A DNA stretch of 64,000 nt from Erysipelotrichaceae bacterium (lineage in GTDB: Bacteria; Bacillota_I; Bacilli_A; Erysipelotrichales; Erysipelotrichaceae): contig JAFRBQ010000002.1 of the NCBI GenBank assembly GCA_017404785.1, positions 116,959 through 180,958 of the forward strand, given 5' to 3'. How positions within the stretch are numbered: position 1 is the first letter of the stretch; every line of letters begins with the position of its first letter. The position numbers and the translations under genes are program-made. The notes under the pieces are model-generated. The model worked only from the letters and a program-made list of their open reading frames with translations. It was not told where the DNA came from and made no database searches. This document shows, piece after piece, positions 19,643 to 29,342 of this stretch.

Positions 19643-20851
19643 ATGGAACAGATAATCAAAAGCCTGCTGGAAAACGACCTTTACAAGTTCTCCATGGGAC
19701 AGGCCATCTATCATCAGTACTCAGACTACAAGACGACCTGGACTTTCCGCTGCCGCAATGAAGGTGTGCGTTTTACGCCGGAAATGATCGATGAGATAAA
19801 ACATCAGATCAGACTTTATTGCGACCTGCGTTTCCAGGAAGATGAACTGGAGTATCTTCACAATATCAAATGGATCAAGGGCAGTTATGTGGATTTCCTG
19901 AGACTGTGGAAACCGCGCTATGAGGACTTCCATATTTCGGAAGGTGAAAACGGTGAACTGCTGCTGGAGACGATGGGGACCTGGCTCAACACTTCGATGT
20001 ATGAAGTCCCGACCCTGGCGATCGTCAATGAAGTTTACTTCCGCATGAGTTATGATCACGATAAGCTCTTTGAAGAATTCAAAAAAAGAGCTGATGAGAA
20101 AGCTCTGAAGGTCTCCAAAGGAGAATACCGCCTGGGTTCCTATTCGGAGTTCGGTCTTAGAAGAAGACTTTCCGGTGAGGCTCAGGATTACATCGTCAGG
20201 AAACTCAAAGACACGAAGGCTGAGAACTCATTCTTCTTAGGTACTTCCAATGTCTATCTGGCGAGGAAGTATGATCTGACGCCGGTCGGCACGATGGCAC
20301 ACGAGTGGATCATGTGTGTCGGACAGGGCGATCACAAGCACAATCCGGCTTATTCCAACTACTATGCCCTGAATGCCTGGATCAAGGAATACGGAGTCCT
20401 CAACGGTACGGCACTGACCGATACGATCACGACCGACTGTTTCTTGAGAGATTTCCGGCTGACATTTGCGACGCTGTTCTCGGGCGTCAGACACGACAGC
20501 GGTGATCCGATCGAGTGGGGCGAGAAGATGTTGAAGCACTACGAGAGTCTCGACATCGATGCGAAAAACAAGACGCTGCTGTTCTCGGACAGCCTGAACT
20601 TTGATAAGGCGACGAAGATCTACGATCATTTCAAGGGACGCTGCAAGGTGGCGTTCGGTATCGGGACCTTCCTTTCCAACGATACATTGGAGAAAGCTCT
20701 GAATATCGTCATGAAGGTCACCAGATGCAACGGACAGGATGTGGCCAAGATCTCCGATGTCGATGGCAAGTCCATGTGCAAGAATCAGGATTATGTCGAG
20801 TATCTGTCAAGAAGTATCGAATGGCGTATGAATAACGAGGTGGTGAAATAA
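19643..20851 (+). CDS. pncB: Nicotinate phosphoribosyltransferase
   Basis: 402-residue enzyme converting nicotinate and PRPP to nicotinate mononucleotide, the entry step of the Preiss-Handler NAD salvage route. The start ENDLYKFSMGQAIYHQY, the SEFGLRRRLSG segment (about residues 170-180), GTMAHEW (substrate loop) and the phosphate-binding FSGVRHDSGDP segment are typical of PncB. Its TAA overlaps the nadE ATG by one base. With nadE and nadD it makes a complete nicotinate-to-NAD operon. The ATG at 19643 is preferred over an unrelated upstream frame. Confidence 0.93.
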   Translation: MEQIIKSLLENDLYKFSMGQAIYHQYSDYKTTWTFRCRNEGVRFTPEMIDEIKHQIRLYCDLRFQEDELEYLHNIKWIKGSYVDFLRLWKPRYEDFHISEGENGELLLETMGTWLNTSMYEVPTLAIVNEVYFRMSYDHDKLFEEFKKRADEKALKVSKGEYRLGSYSEFGLRRRLSGEAQDYIVRKLKDTKAENSFFLGTSNVYLARKYDLTPVGTMAHEWIMCVGQGDHKHNPAYSNYYALNAWIKEYGVLNGTALTDTITTDCFLRDFRLTFATLFSGVRHDSGDPIEWGEKMLKHYESLDIDAKNKTLLFSDSLNFDKATKIYDHFKGRCKVAFGIGTFLSNDTLEKALNIVMKVTRCNGQDVAKISDVDGKSMCKNQDYVEYLSRSIEWRMNNEVVK

Positions 20852-21606
20852 TGTTTGATGCTGTAAAAGAAACTGAGAAGATCATTGCGTTCATCCGCGA
20901 TTATTACCAGAAGTGCGGACTGAAAGGTGCCGTGCTGGGTATATCCGGAGGCAAGGACTCGGGAGTCGTTGCTGGTCTCATGTGCAAGGCCATCGGTCCG
21001 GAGAATGTCGTCGGACTCACACTTCCGTGTCACTCTAAAAGCAGGGATGCTGAAGGCGCTAAACTGGTCGCTGACCATTTCGGATTTGAACTGCTCAACA
21101 TCGACCTGACTACGGTCTTTGATTCGTTCGGTGAAGAGATTAAGAAACTCGGTGATTTCACGGAAGAAGAAAGGAAGAATTCGGACATCAACATCAAACC
21201 GCGTCTGAGGATGGCGTCTGTATATTATATGGCAGCTCTTTTGTCAGCGACAAAAGGCGGGACATATATCGTTCCCGGTACCAGCAATGCCTGTGAGCTC
21301 TATGTCGGCTATTTCACCAAGGGAGGTGATTCCGTCTACGATATCGCTCCGATCTATGGTCTGACGGTCGAAGAAGTCATCAAGGTCGGAGAAGTCATCG
21401 GCGTACCTCCTGAGGTCCTTTACCGGACACCGGATGATGGCATCTCCAATCAGAGCGATGAAGACAAGCTTGGAGTAAAGTATAAAGACATTGCCGCTGT
21501 CATCAGGAATGAAGAAGTCGATCCGGCTGAAAAAGAAAAGATCGAGATCCTGCATAAGAAGGCGGCTCATAAATTCAATATCCCGGTATACAAGGTCGAA
21601 GAATGA
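20851..21606 (+). CDS. nadE: NH3-dependent NAD synthetase
   Basis: 251-residue ATP-pyrophosphatase-family enzyme that amidates nicotinate adenine dinucleotide to NAD. The PP-loop SGGKDS is at 32-37, and PGTSNACELYVGYFTKGGD is the substrate region. It lacks a glutaminase domain, so it should use free ammonia. Overlaps: TAATG with pncB and ATGA with nadD. Final enzyme of the pathway encoded by this operon. Confidence 0.93.
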   Translation: MFDAVKETEKIIAFIRDYYQKCGLKGAVLGISGGKDSGVVAGLMCKAIGPENVVGLTLPCHSKSRDAEGAKLVADHFGFELLNIDLTTVFDSFGEEIKKLGDFTEEERKNSDINIKPRLRMASVYYMAALLSATKGGTYIVPGTSNACELYVGYFTKGGDSVYDIAPIYGLTVEEVIKVGEVIGVPPEVLYRTPDDGISNQSDEDKLGVKYKDIAAVIRNEEVDPAEKEKIEILHKKAAHKFNIPVYKVEE

Positions 21607-23198
21607 AGATCGGAGTATACTGCGGATCTTTTTCGCCTGTCCATAAAGGACATCTGAAGATCGCCAATGAATGTCTGAAGGAAAAACTGGTCGACAGAGT
21701 TTTGATCATCGCTACCGGTGCATATTGGGACAAGAAGGAACTGATCCCGCTGGCAGACAGGATAAGGATGCTGGAGATGGTGGCAGGCAAAGATATCATC
21801 ATCGATCATACGATGAACGATCTTCCCTATACCTACATGATCTTCGATCAGCTGGAGAAGGATCATCCTGAAGATGAATTCGCTCTGATCGTCGGAGCCG
21901 ACAATCTGCCGGAATTCAGCAGATGGAGAGAATATGAGAAACTGCTGGAGCACGAGTTCATCGTGATCGCCAGAGATGATATCAGCAAAGATAAGATCAT
22001 TGAGATCATGGAAGGTTTCCATAAGACCTCATATCATATCCTGGATCTGGAGAATATCGACATCAGTTCAACTTTCATCAGGAACCATCTGAATGAACCG
22101 AAACTGATCGAAGATATGATCGATCCTGAAGTATATGCCTATCTTGTCAGAAAGAAAGGAAACATTATGCAGCACGAGATTACAGAAAGACATCCTCTAC
22201 TGGATGAAAACGGTCATCTGATCGAGACCGGTTTTGCGAAGTCACTGATCCTGGATTATGAGCGAAGCAAGATCAGAGCCAATTCCTTGAGGATCAAGGA
22301 ATGGGATTATTATCTGGTCTGTAACGATGATTTTGCACTTGCGCTGACGGTTGATGACAACTCCTATATGGCATTGGATTCGATCTCACTGCTGGATTTC
22401 AGGATCCCGTGGGAACATACTAATTCACCGATGAAGTTCATGACCCTGGGTAAACGCAACTTCCCTGCATCTTCCCTTGAAGGAGATGTCAAAGGAGAAG
22501 GCAAGGGCTACAGGATCGAATTCAGGAAGGAAGAAGGAAAGAGGATCCTTGATTTCCGGATGGATGATTTCCTGGATGGCAAGAAGATCGAAGGAACAGT
22601 GACACTGTATGATGACAATGACGAATCGATGGTCATCGTGACCCCATATAAAGAAAGCAAGGTCCACTTCTACTACAATCAGAAGATCAACTGCATGCCG
22701 GCAGAAGGGAAAGTGCTCTTTGACGGCAGGGAGTATATCTTCGATAAGAACAGCAGCTTCGGTACTCTGGACTGGGGCAGAGGCGTCTGGACCTACAAGA
22801 ATACCTGGTACTGGGGTTCGGCATCCGGTAAGGTGGACGGACACCGTTTCGGTTTCAATATCGGCTACGGTTTCGGTGATACCAGTGCCGCCAGTGAAAA
22901 CATGCTGTTCTATGACGGCAAGGCACACAAGCTCTCACAGGTCACTTTCAATATCCCGATGGAAGACGGTAAGGAAGATTATCTCTCACCTTGGACTTTC
23001 ACTTCCGATGACGGAAGATTCGAGATGGACTTCGTGCCGATCATGGATCGGGCTTCCAATACGGATTTCGTGATCCTGGGCTCTGACCAGCATCAGGTCT
23101 TCGGCCGCTTCAGCGGAACAGCGATCCTGGATGACGGTAAGGAAATAAAGATAAAAGACTTTACCGGTTTTGCGGAAAAAGTAAGCAATAAATGGTAA
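21603..23198 (+). CDS. nadD: Nicotinate-nucleotide adenylyltransferase fused to a DUF2804 domain
   Basis: 531-residue open frame with two unrelated parts. Residues 1-187 are a complete NadD: GSFSPVHKGH at 8-17 (HxGH nucleotidyltransferase motif), the VGADNLPEF segment and ISSTFIRNHL (ATP motif); it adenylates nicotinate mononucleotide. Residues 189-531 match the DUF2804 family from its usual start (MQHEITERHPLLDENG) through the LDWGRGVWTYKNTWYWGSA motif. Codon 189 is an ATG at 22167 with AAAGGA seven bases upstream, so DUF2804 may also be made separately, or NadD has lost its stop. DUF2804 function is unknown. Placement after pncB and nadE supports the NadD half. Confidence 0.88.
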   Translation: MKIGVYCGSFSPVHKGHLKIANECLKEKLVDRVLIIATGAYWDKKELIPLADRIRMLEMVAGKDIIIDHTMNDLPYTYMIFDQLEKDHPEDEFALIVGADNLPEFSRWREYEKLLEHEFIVIARDDISKDKIIEIMEGFHKTSYHILDLENIDISSTFIRNHLNEPKLIEDMIDPEVYAYLVRKKGNIMQHEITERHPLLDENGHLIETGFAKSLILDYERSKIRANSLRIKEWDYYLVCNDDFALALTVDDNSYMALDSISLLDFRIPWEHTNSPMKFMTLGKRNFPASSLEGDVKGEGKGYRIEFRKEEGKRILDFRMDDFLDGKKIEGTVTLYDDNDESMVIVTPYKESKVHFYYNQKINCMPAEGKVLFDGREYIFDKNSSFGTLDWGRGVWTYKNTWYWGSASGKVDGHRFGFNIGYGFGDTSAASENMLFYDGKAHKLSQVTFNIPMEDGKEDYLSPWTFTSDDGRFEMDFVPIMDRASNTDFVILGSDQHQVFGRFSGTAILDDGKEIKIKDFTGFAEKVSNKW

Positions 23199-23202
23199 AC
23201 GA

Positions 23203-23230
23203 AAGGCACGATCGACGTGCCTTGTTTTTT
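23203..23230. terminator. Terminator between nadD-DUF2804 and pepC
   Basis: Stem AAGGCACG/CGTGCCTT with a five-base loop, then GTTTTTT on the plus strand. It sits between convergent genes and touches the pepC stop codon. Confidence 0.8.
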
Positions 23231-24563
23231 AATCAGCCAGTGAACCGAACGGATCCCATGGTTCAAGAACGACCGGTCTCTTTTTCGCTGCCGTTAACTG
23301 TTTTTTATTCAGGTATTTTTTGTGTACGACCGCTTCATAAACATAGTTATCGAACCAGGTATCGGAAGCGATATAGTAGCCTTTGATACCGGCTTTTTCA
23401 CCCCAGGAGTTTTCGATCTTCCAGCGGGTCGGTCTATTCTTATACAGATTGACACCGGTCAGCACCATGGCATGATTCATCGCCGATTCTCTGGAATTCA
23501 GCATATCTTCCTTACTCATGGAAAGATCCATGCCGAAGGTGTTTCCGTAATCGAAACTGGAATCATCCCATAAGCCGGCTTTGCGGTCCATGTCCTTGCC
23601 GCAGTCGCAGCCGAACCAGACCGGTTCATCGTCCTTGAGCTGTTTCAGGATCAGTTCCTTGAATTCCTTCATCGGCAGATTGAGGAAGAAGACTTCATTC
23701 TGTGTACCGGCGACATTGCCCAAATATCTGACGGTATAGGTCTGATAAAACGGCTTGTCAGCGGTCGGACCGTTGATGATGCCGATGTATTCATCAAGAT
23801 CGACACCGAGATACTTGTTGTACATCTCTAATGGAGTGACATAATGGAAGGCATGATATCTGTCTTTCTGATCATAGAATTCGAAGGTGAATGATTTCGG
23901 CGGTACACCGAAGCAGTCACAGATCAGACCGTAACATTCCTTCAGACATTTATCTTTCAGTTCTCTTAGTTGTTTTTCGTCATCTGTTCTGCGGATATCA
24001 CAGGCGAACTTGCGCAAACGTTTGTTCAGAATGGAATTCATCTTCGAAGTATTGGATGACTGGAAGGTCTCCGGCATGGCTGTTTTCGGACAGATGCCGT
24101 ACTTTCTGACCAAAGAGACCATCATGTCCCACTGTCCACCGTCACCGATCGCTGTTTTCAGCAGGTAACGCATCGTGTCGGAATCCATTTCACTTTCTCT
24201 TTCGGCCAGCATCGTCTCGAGGAAGTAGTTGACCTTCTCGAGCTTGTCATAGAAGGCGATGTAGTTCTGGGAGAGTTCAAACTGATCTTTGATGTGGTAT
24301 TTCTTCGCCAGCATCTCTCTTAACAGTGTCATCGAAGAGAAGATCCAGCATCTTCCCGAATGCATCTGGTCGTTGACCGGCAGAGTCTTGATGTCGATCG
24401 AGAACAGATTGGGATTATCGATCTTGCCTTCAAGGCGTTTGGAGATCAGGCCGATATCGTTCTCACTTAAGGCGTTCCTCACGATCCGGTGAGTGTTGTT
24501 TCCTAGATATTCTTTGTTGAGCTCAGCGAGCTTCTTTTCATTCAGTGCGTTGAATTTCTTCAT
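23229..24563 (-). CDS. pepC: Aminopeptidase C / bleomycin hydrolase (peptidase C1B)
   Basis: 444-residue papain-fold cytosolic cysteine aminopeptidase, normally a hexamer whose C-terminus reaches into the active site. The catalytic Cys lies in HSGRCWIFSS (about residue 73), the His in NHAMVLTGV and the Asn in KIENSWGEKAG. The protein ends FGSLAD. It has a leader with ribosome site GGAAAGAGG on the minus strand and a TATGAT-type -10, divergent from uvrB with 58 bases between the starts. Confidence 0.93.
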   Translation of the reverse strand: MKKFNALNEKKLAELNKEYLGNNTHRIVRNALSENDIGLISKRLEGKIDNPNLFSIDIKTLPVNDQMHSGRCWIFSSMTLLREMLAKKYHIKDQFELSQNYIAFYDKLEKVNYFLETMLAERESEMDSDTMRYLLKTAIGDGGQWDMMVSLVRKYGICPKTAMPETFQSSNTSKMNSILNKRLRKFACDIRRTDDEKQLRELKDKCLKECYGLICDCFGVPPKSFTFEFYDQKDRYHAFHYVTPLEMYNKYLGVDLDEYIGIINGPTADKPFYQTYTVRYLGNVAGTQNEVFFLNLPMKEFKELILKQLKDDEPVWFGCDCGKDMDRKAGLWDDSSFDYGNTFGMDLSMSKEDMLNSRESAMNHAMVLTGVNLYKNRPTRWKIENSWGEKAGIKGYYIASDTWFDNYVYEAVVHKKYLNKKQLTAAKKRPVVLEPWDPFGSLAD

Positions 24564-24608
24564 AAACAGATCCTCTTTCCTTAAACTATCATACCATTAT
24601 TATTAAGG

Positions 24609-24614
24609 TATAAT
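24609..24614 (+). promoter_or_regulatory. -10 box of uvrB, near-leaderless
   Basis: TATAAT followed by seven bases and the ATG at 24622; no ribosome site. Transcription should start at or one base before the ATG. Confidence 0.6.
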
Positions 24615-24621
24615 AATAAAC

Positions 24622-26595
24622 ATGAAAGAAAGCCGTTTTGAACTGGTATCAGATTATAAGCCGACCGGTGATCAGCCGGAAGCGATCGCGAAGCTCGTTG
24701 AAGGCCTGAAAGAGGGAAAACACGAACAGGTCCTTCTGGGTGCGACCGGAACAGGCAAGACTTTTACGATCGCCAATGTCATCCAGCAGGTCAACAAGCC
24801 TACCCTGGTCTTTGCGCACAACAAGACACTGGCAGGTCAGCTTTATTCTGAGTTCAAGGCACTTTTTCCGCATAACGCGGTCGAGTATTTCATCTCCAAC
24901 TTTGATTTCTATCAGCCGGAAGCCTATATGCCCAAGACTGATACTTATATTGAAAAGAACGCTGTGACTAACGATGAGATCGATATGCTGAGGATGTCGG
25001 CATACAACTCATTGCTTGAAAGAAGAGATGTCATCGTCGTGGCTTCCGTCGCCTGCATCTATGCCGGAAGCAATCCGGAAGACTACAAGGAGATGTTCTT
25101 CACACTGAAGACCGGTGAGATCATCGACAGGCAGACCCTGATCAGAAGACTGATCGTCATGCAGTACAGGAGGAACGATACCGACAGGTTAAGGGGTACG
25201 TTCTCCGTCAAGGGCGATGTGATCGAGATCTGTCCGGGTCATACCGACAAATTCATGATCCGCGTCGAGATGTTCGATGATGAAGTGGAAAGGATCACTG
25301 AGATCGATCCGGTCACCAAGAACGTCCTGGACGGCTATACCGTCTATTCTTTCTTCCCGGCCAGCGGCTATGCCCGCAAACAGGAAGATATCAATATCGC
25401 CTGTGACAATATCGAAAAGGAACTGGAAGAAAGACTGGCTTACTTCAAGGCCAACAACAAGCCTCTGGAATATGAAAGACTTGAACAGCGCTGCCGTTAT
25501 GATATCGAAGCTTTAAGAGAGATGGGCATGTGTTCCGGCATCGAGAACTATGCGATGCATATCGACCATCGTGTCCCGGGACAAAGACCTTTCAATCTTT
25601 TCGATTACTTTGATGATGATTTTCTGATCGTTGTAGATGAGTCTCATGTCTCTCTGCCGCAGATCAGAGGCATGTATAACGGCGACCATCAGCGCAAGCT
25701 GACTTTAGTCGAATATGGCTTCCGCTTACCAAGTGCTCTGGAGAACCGTCCGATGACCTTTGAAGAGTGGGAAGAACTTGATACGCCGCGCATCTACATG
25801 TCTGCCACTCCGGGCGATTATGAACTGGAAAGAGGAGGAAGACCGGTCGAACAGCTGATCCGTCCGACAGGACTCGTGGATCCCAAGATCGAAGTCCGCA
25901 AGACTTCCGGCCAGATCGATGATCTGATGGAAGAGATCAGAAACAACATCGAAAGAAAAGAAAGGACGCTGGTGACGACCCTGACGGTCAAGATGGCGGA
26001 AGATCTCACCGATTATCTCAAGAAGCTCAATTTCAAGGTGGCCTATCTCCATCACGAGACCAAGACGCTGGAAAGAAGTGAGATCATCCATGACCTGCGT
26101 GCCGGCAAATACGATGTGCTGGTCGGTATCAACCTTTTAAGAGAAGGTCTCGATATCCCGGAAGTATCACTGATCGCGATCCTGGATGCGGACAAGGAAG
26201 GCTTCTTACGTTCTTCAAGATCACTGATCCAGACGATCGGTAGAGCGGCAAGAAACGAACATGGCAGAGTCATCATGTATGCGGATACGATGACCGATTC
26301 GATGAAGACAGCGATCGACGAGACCAACCGACGCCGCAGCATTCAGGAGAAATACAACGCTGAACACAATATCGTTCCTAAGTCTATCGTCAAGGAGATC
26401 AGTGAGGTCATCCATTCGAAAGAGACCCAGGAGATGAGCCGCAAGTATCGCGAGAAAACTCATCATACCAAGGCTGAGAAAGAGAAGATGATGGCTTCGA
26501 TCGAGGTTGAGATGCGCCAGGCGGCCAAGGAGCTCAATTTCGAAAGAGCGGCCGAACTCAGAGATATACTGTATGAACTCAGAGATGAAAAATAG
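24622..26595 (+). CDS. uvrB: Excinuclease ABC subunit B
   Basis: 657-residue DNA damage recognition helicase of nucleotide excision repair. Walker A GATGTGKT is at 40-47; the beta-hairpin region around [16 protein letters not shown], the DEXH-type VDESHV motif, the motif VI region QTIGRAARN and a C-terminal UVR domain ([15 protein letters not shown]) that contacts UvrC are all present. Normal length. It appears to be transcribed alone, with no uvrA next to it. The start codon is supported by the -10 box seven bases upstream. Confidence 0.97.
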   Translation: MKESRFELVSDYKPTGDQPEAIAKLVEGLKEGKHEQVLLGATGTGKTFTIANVIQQVNKPTLVFAHNKTLAGQLYSEFKALFPHNAVEYFISNFDFYQPEAYMPKTDTYIEKNAVTNDEIDMLRMSAYNSLLERRDVIVVASVACIYAGSNPEDYKEMFFTLKTGEIIDRQTLIRRLIVMQYRRNDTDRLRGTFSVKGDVIEICPGHTDKFMIRVEMFDDEVERITEIDPVTKNVLDGYTVYSFFPASGYARKQEDINIACDNIEKELEERLAYFKANNKPLEYERLEQRCRYDIEALREMGMCSGIENYAMHIDHRVPGQRPFNLFDYFDDDFLIVVDESHVSLPQIRGMYNGDHQRKLTLVEYGFRLPSALENRPMTFEEWEELDTPRIYMSATPGDYELERGGRPVEQLIRPTGLVDPKIEVRKTSGQIDDLMEEIRNNIERKERTLVTTLTVKMAEDLTDYLKKLNFKVAYLHHETKTLERSEIIHDLRAGKYDVLVGINLLREGLDIPEVSLIAILDADKEGFLRSSRSLIQTIGRAARNEHGRVIMYADTMTDSMKTAIDETNRRRSIQEKYNAEHNIVPKSIVKEISEVIHSKETQEMSRKYREKTHHTKAEKEKMMASIEVEMRQAAKELNFERAAELRDILYELRDEK

Positions 26596-26628
26596 TTTCT
26601 GATGATCATGAAACACCATAGAATGTGA

Positions 26629-26634
26629 GATAAT
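26629..26634 (+). promoter_or_regulatory. Leaderless extended -10 promoter of rapZ-yvcK-whiA
   Basis: TGA-GATAAT, then six bases (AAAGAC) and the ATG at 26641. Confidence 0.65.
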
Positions 26635-26640
26635 AAAGAC

Positions 26641-27483
26641 ATGAAGAAACTGGTACTGATAAGCGGAATCTCCGGAGCCGGCAAATCGACGGCTTCCAAC
26701 ATCCTGGAAGATATGGGCTATACCTGTATCGACCAGTATCCGGTCGAACTGCTGCCGGATCTTATCGAACTGATCAAGTCAGACGATTCCATCAAATTTG
26801 ACAAGGTCGTTCTGACGATTCCTTTGAGCGATCTGGACAAGTTTTTGCATCTGGTCTCCAATTCGGATCTGGATACGAAACTGATCCTGCTGGATGCCAG
26901 CAAGGATGCGGTCATCAACCGCTACAAGTTCACCCGAAGAGTCCATCCGCTGGTCACTTCCAATACCTGTTCAACATTGGAAGAAGCGATCGATATCGAA
27001 AAGAACATCCTGAACAAGTTCAAGAAACGCAATGTTCATGTGATCGATACGACCAATCTCAGCAACAAGCAGCACAAGGCCAAACTGGACAAGATCCTCA
27101 AGTATGATGATTTCAATAATCTGGCCATCACTTTTGAGTCTTTCGGTTTCAAGAACGGACTGCCTGATGATGCGGACGTGATCCTGGATGTCAGGATGCT
27201 GGACAACCCGTTCTATGTCGACAAGCTCAAGCACAAGACCGGTAATGACAAGCCGGTCAGGGACTATGTCCTCAATTCCAAACTGACCCAGCGTTACATC
27301 AAGAAGACTCTGGCTTATCTGGACTTTATGTTCAAGGCTTATGATAACGAAGAAAAACGTCACCTGACGATCTGTGTGGGCTGTACAGGAGGTCAGCATC
27401 GAAGTGTGACGATGGCAAATTATCTTTATGATCACTATAAAGATAAATACATGTGTTATGTGACACACAGGGAACTCAAATGA
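26641..27483 (+). CDS. rapZ: RapZ-family nucleotide-binding protein
   Basis: 280-residue P-loop protein (YvcJ in Bacillus) with Walker A GISGAGKST at 9-17 and the conserved C-terminal CVGCTGGQHRSV segment, which in E. coli RapZ contributes to ligand and RNA binding. In Gram-positive bacteria it hydrolyses nucleotides and affects competence or envelope metabolism; the precise role here is unknown. The stop overlaps the yvcK start as ATGA, forming the conserved rapZ-yvcK-whiA cluster. Confidence 0.93.
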   Translation: MKKLVLISGISGAGKSTASNILEDMGYTCIDQYPVELLPDLIELIKSDDSIKFDKVVLTIPLSDLDKFLHLVSNSDLDTKLILLDASKDAVINRYKFTRRVHPLVTSNTCSTLEEAIDIEKNILNKFKKRNVHVIDTTNLSNKQHKAKLDKILKYDDFNNLAITFESFGFKNGLPDDADVILDVRMLDNPFYVDKLKHKTGNDKPVRDYVLNSKLTQRYIKKTLAYLDFMFKAYDNEEKRHLTICVGCTGGQHRSVTMANYLYDHYKDKYMCYVTHRELK

Positions 27484-28406
27484 AGAATGTCGTAGCAATA
27501 GGCGGAGGACACGGTCTTTCCGCCATTTTAAGAGGTATCAGAGATATCGAGGATATCAGTATTTCGGCTGTCGTGACCGTAGCCGATGACGGCGGTTCGA
27601 CCGGGAGACTGAGAAAACGTTATACGATACCGGCCATGGGCGATATCCGCAATGTGGAACTGGCTCTTTCAGACAGTGAACCGCTGCTTCATGAGCTCAT
27701 GAACTACCGCTTTGAAGGTGAAGACAACATGGACATCGCCGGGCACTCCTTGGGCAATCTGATCCTGACGGCCCTGACCAATATGACCGGATCTTTTTCG
27801 GAAGCGATCAGGATCACTTCAGAAATGTTGAAGATCAAAGGTCGGATCATTCCCTCGACTTTACAGAACGTCACGCTGTTTGCCCGCATGGATGACGATA
27901 CGATCGTCAAAGGGGAGGCTAATATCCCGAGCCTCATCCACAATATCGAGAAAGTCTTTTATGAGGAACATGTCGAGGCCAGCAAGGAAGCGATCGAAGC
28001 GATCGACGATGCCGATCTGATCGTCTACGGTATCGGTTCACTTTACACATCAATTCTTCCTAATACGATCATCAAAGGCATCAACGAAGCATTGAACAGA
28101 AGCAAGGCCCGCAAGGTCTATATCGCCAATTGTATGACGCAGTCAAATGAGACATACAATTACGATCTGAAGGCTCATATCGATGCTTTCAGAAATCATG
28201 ATACGGCTGTAGACATGGTCATCATGCACGAAGACAAGATCCCGGAAGAGATCCTCTACCGCTACAGTCAGCAGAATTCCATCGAAGTCGTCGATAACGG
28301 CGATACGGGACTGGAAGTACTGAAGTTCAAAATGCTGAAATTCGATAACGGACTTGTGAGACACGATCCGGAAAAGATCAGAACTGCTCTGGAGAGCATC
28401 CTCTGA
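27480..28406 (+). CDS. yvcK: YvcK/GlmR family gluconeogenesis and cell-wall factor
   Basis: 308-residue CofD-like Rossmann protein that binds UDP-sugars and in Bacillus activates GlmS to favour cell-wall precursor supply. Landmarks are AIGGGHGLSAILRGI near the N-terminus, ADDGGSTGRLR, GHSLGNLILTAL and GSLYTSILPN. The ATG at 27480 is selected over an in-frame one at 27453 because the family starts directly before VVAIGGG and it gives the ATGA overlap with rapZ. Its TGA overlaps whiA. Confidence 0.93.
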   Translation: MKNVVAIGGGHGLSAILRGIRDIEDISISAVVTVADDGGSTGRLRKRYTIPAMGDIRNVELALSDSEPLLHELMNYRFEGEDNMDIAGHSLGNLILTALTNMTGSFSEAIRITSEMLKIKGRIIPSTLQNVTLFARMDDDTIVKGEANIPSLIHNIEKVFYEEHVEASKEAIEAIDDADLIVYGIGSLYTSILPNTIIKGINEALNRSKARKVYIANCMTQSNETYNYDLKAHIDAFRNHDTAVDMVIMHEDKIPEEILYRYSQQNSIEVVDNGDTGLEVLKFKMLKFDNGLVRHDPEKIRTALESIL

Positions 28407-29341
28407 TGTCTTTTACGGCAGAAATAAAACAGGAGATAGCCAACGGGCAGCTGGAAAGACACTGTGAAAGAGCCCAATTGAGCGCTCTGATCCAGCTGAC
28501 CAGTTCTTTAGTCATCTCTAAAGGCAATCTCGGTATTCAGGTCAGAAGTGAATCACCGACGACGGCCAAAAGGATCGTCTTCCTGGTGAAGGAACTTTAT
28601 GATGTGGATACTCATCTGCAGATAGCGAAGAAGACCAATCTCAAGAAAAACAACGTCTATACGATCGATATCATCGACAAGGGAAGGATGATCCTGGAGG
28701 ATCTGGGTCTTTATACATCAAGAGGACTTGAATCACATCCGAGCCATGAGATCGTCACGAAGAACTGCTGTGCAGCATCCTATCTGGCCGGAGCTTTTCT
28801 GGCCTACGGTTCCTGCAACGATCCGCAGAACGCCAACTACCATCTGGAGATCTCCCTGAATGAACTGGAATACGCCAACTTCATCGTCAGGATGATCGCG
28901 CGCTTTGAGATAAAAGCAAAGATCGCCCGCAGGCGTAAATACTATATCGTCTATCTGAAGAAAGCCGACTACGTATCTGATTTCCTGGCGCTGATCGGAG
29001 CTCATGATGCGAAGATGCGTTTTGAAGATGAGCGGATCGGCAGAGATATCCGCAATTCCCTGAGCCGGATCGACAACTGTGAGATCGCCAATGAAGAGAA
29101 GATCATCAGAGCCGGTCAGAAACAGCTGGAAGGGATCATGAAGATCATCGGGGCAGACCGCTATGACGCTCTGCCGGAGAAACTGAAGAACGTGGCAGAG
29201 ATCAGAAAGAAACATCCGGAAGCATCTTTACTGGAACTGTGTGATCTCTATCAGAAGAGTTACGGTGAAGTCATCTCCAAATCGGGGATGAAACACCGCC
29301 TGAATAAGATCGAGGCATTGGCCGAAACTTTGGAGGAATGA
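28406..29341 (+). CDS. whiA: DNA-binding protein WhiA
   Basis: 311-residue protein with an N-terminal LAGLIDADG-like domain (AGAFLAYGSCNDP region near residue 130) and a C-terminal helix-turn-helix (SLLELCDLYQKSYGEVISKSG). In Actinobacteria it controls sporulation genes; in Bacillota it is conserved and influences cell division and chromosome segregation. Its start overlaps the yvcK stop by one base. The following SDR gene begins two bases after its stop. Confidence 0.95.
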   Translation: MSFTAEIKQEIANGQLERHCERAQLSALIQLTSSLVISKGNLGIQVRSESPTTAKRIVFLVKELYDVDTHLQIAKKTNLKKNNVYTIDIIDKGRMILEDLGLYTSRGLESHPSHEIVTKNCCAASYLAGAFLAYGSCNDPQNANYHLEISLNELEYANFIVRMIARFEIKAKIARRRKYYIVYLKKADYVSDFLALIGAHDAKMRFEDERIGRDIRNSLSRIDNCEIANEEKIIRAGQKQLEGIMKIIGADRYDALPEKLKNVAEIRKKHPEASLLELCDLYQKSYGEVISKSGMKHRLNKIEALAETLEE

Positions 29342-29342
29342 A

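Noticed and set aside
23229..24563. pepC gene as a pseudogene due to overlap with the terminator
   Set aside because: All catalytic residues and the usual C-terminus are present; the terminator only touches the stop codon.
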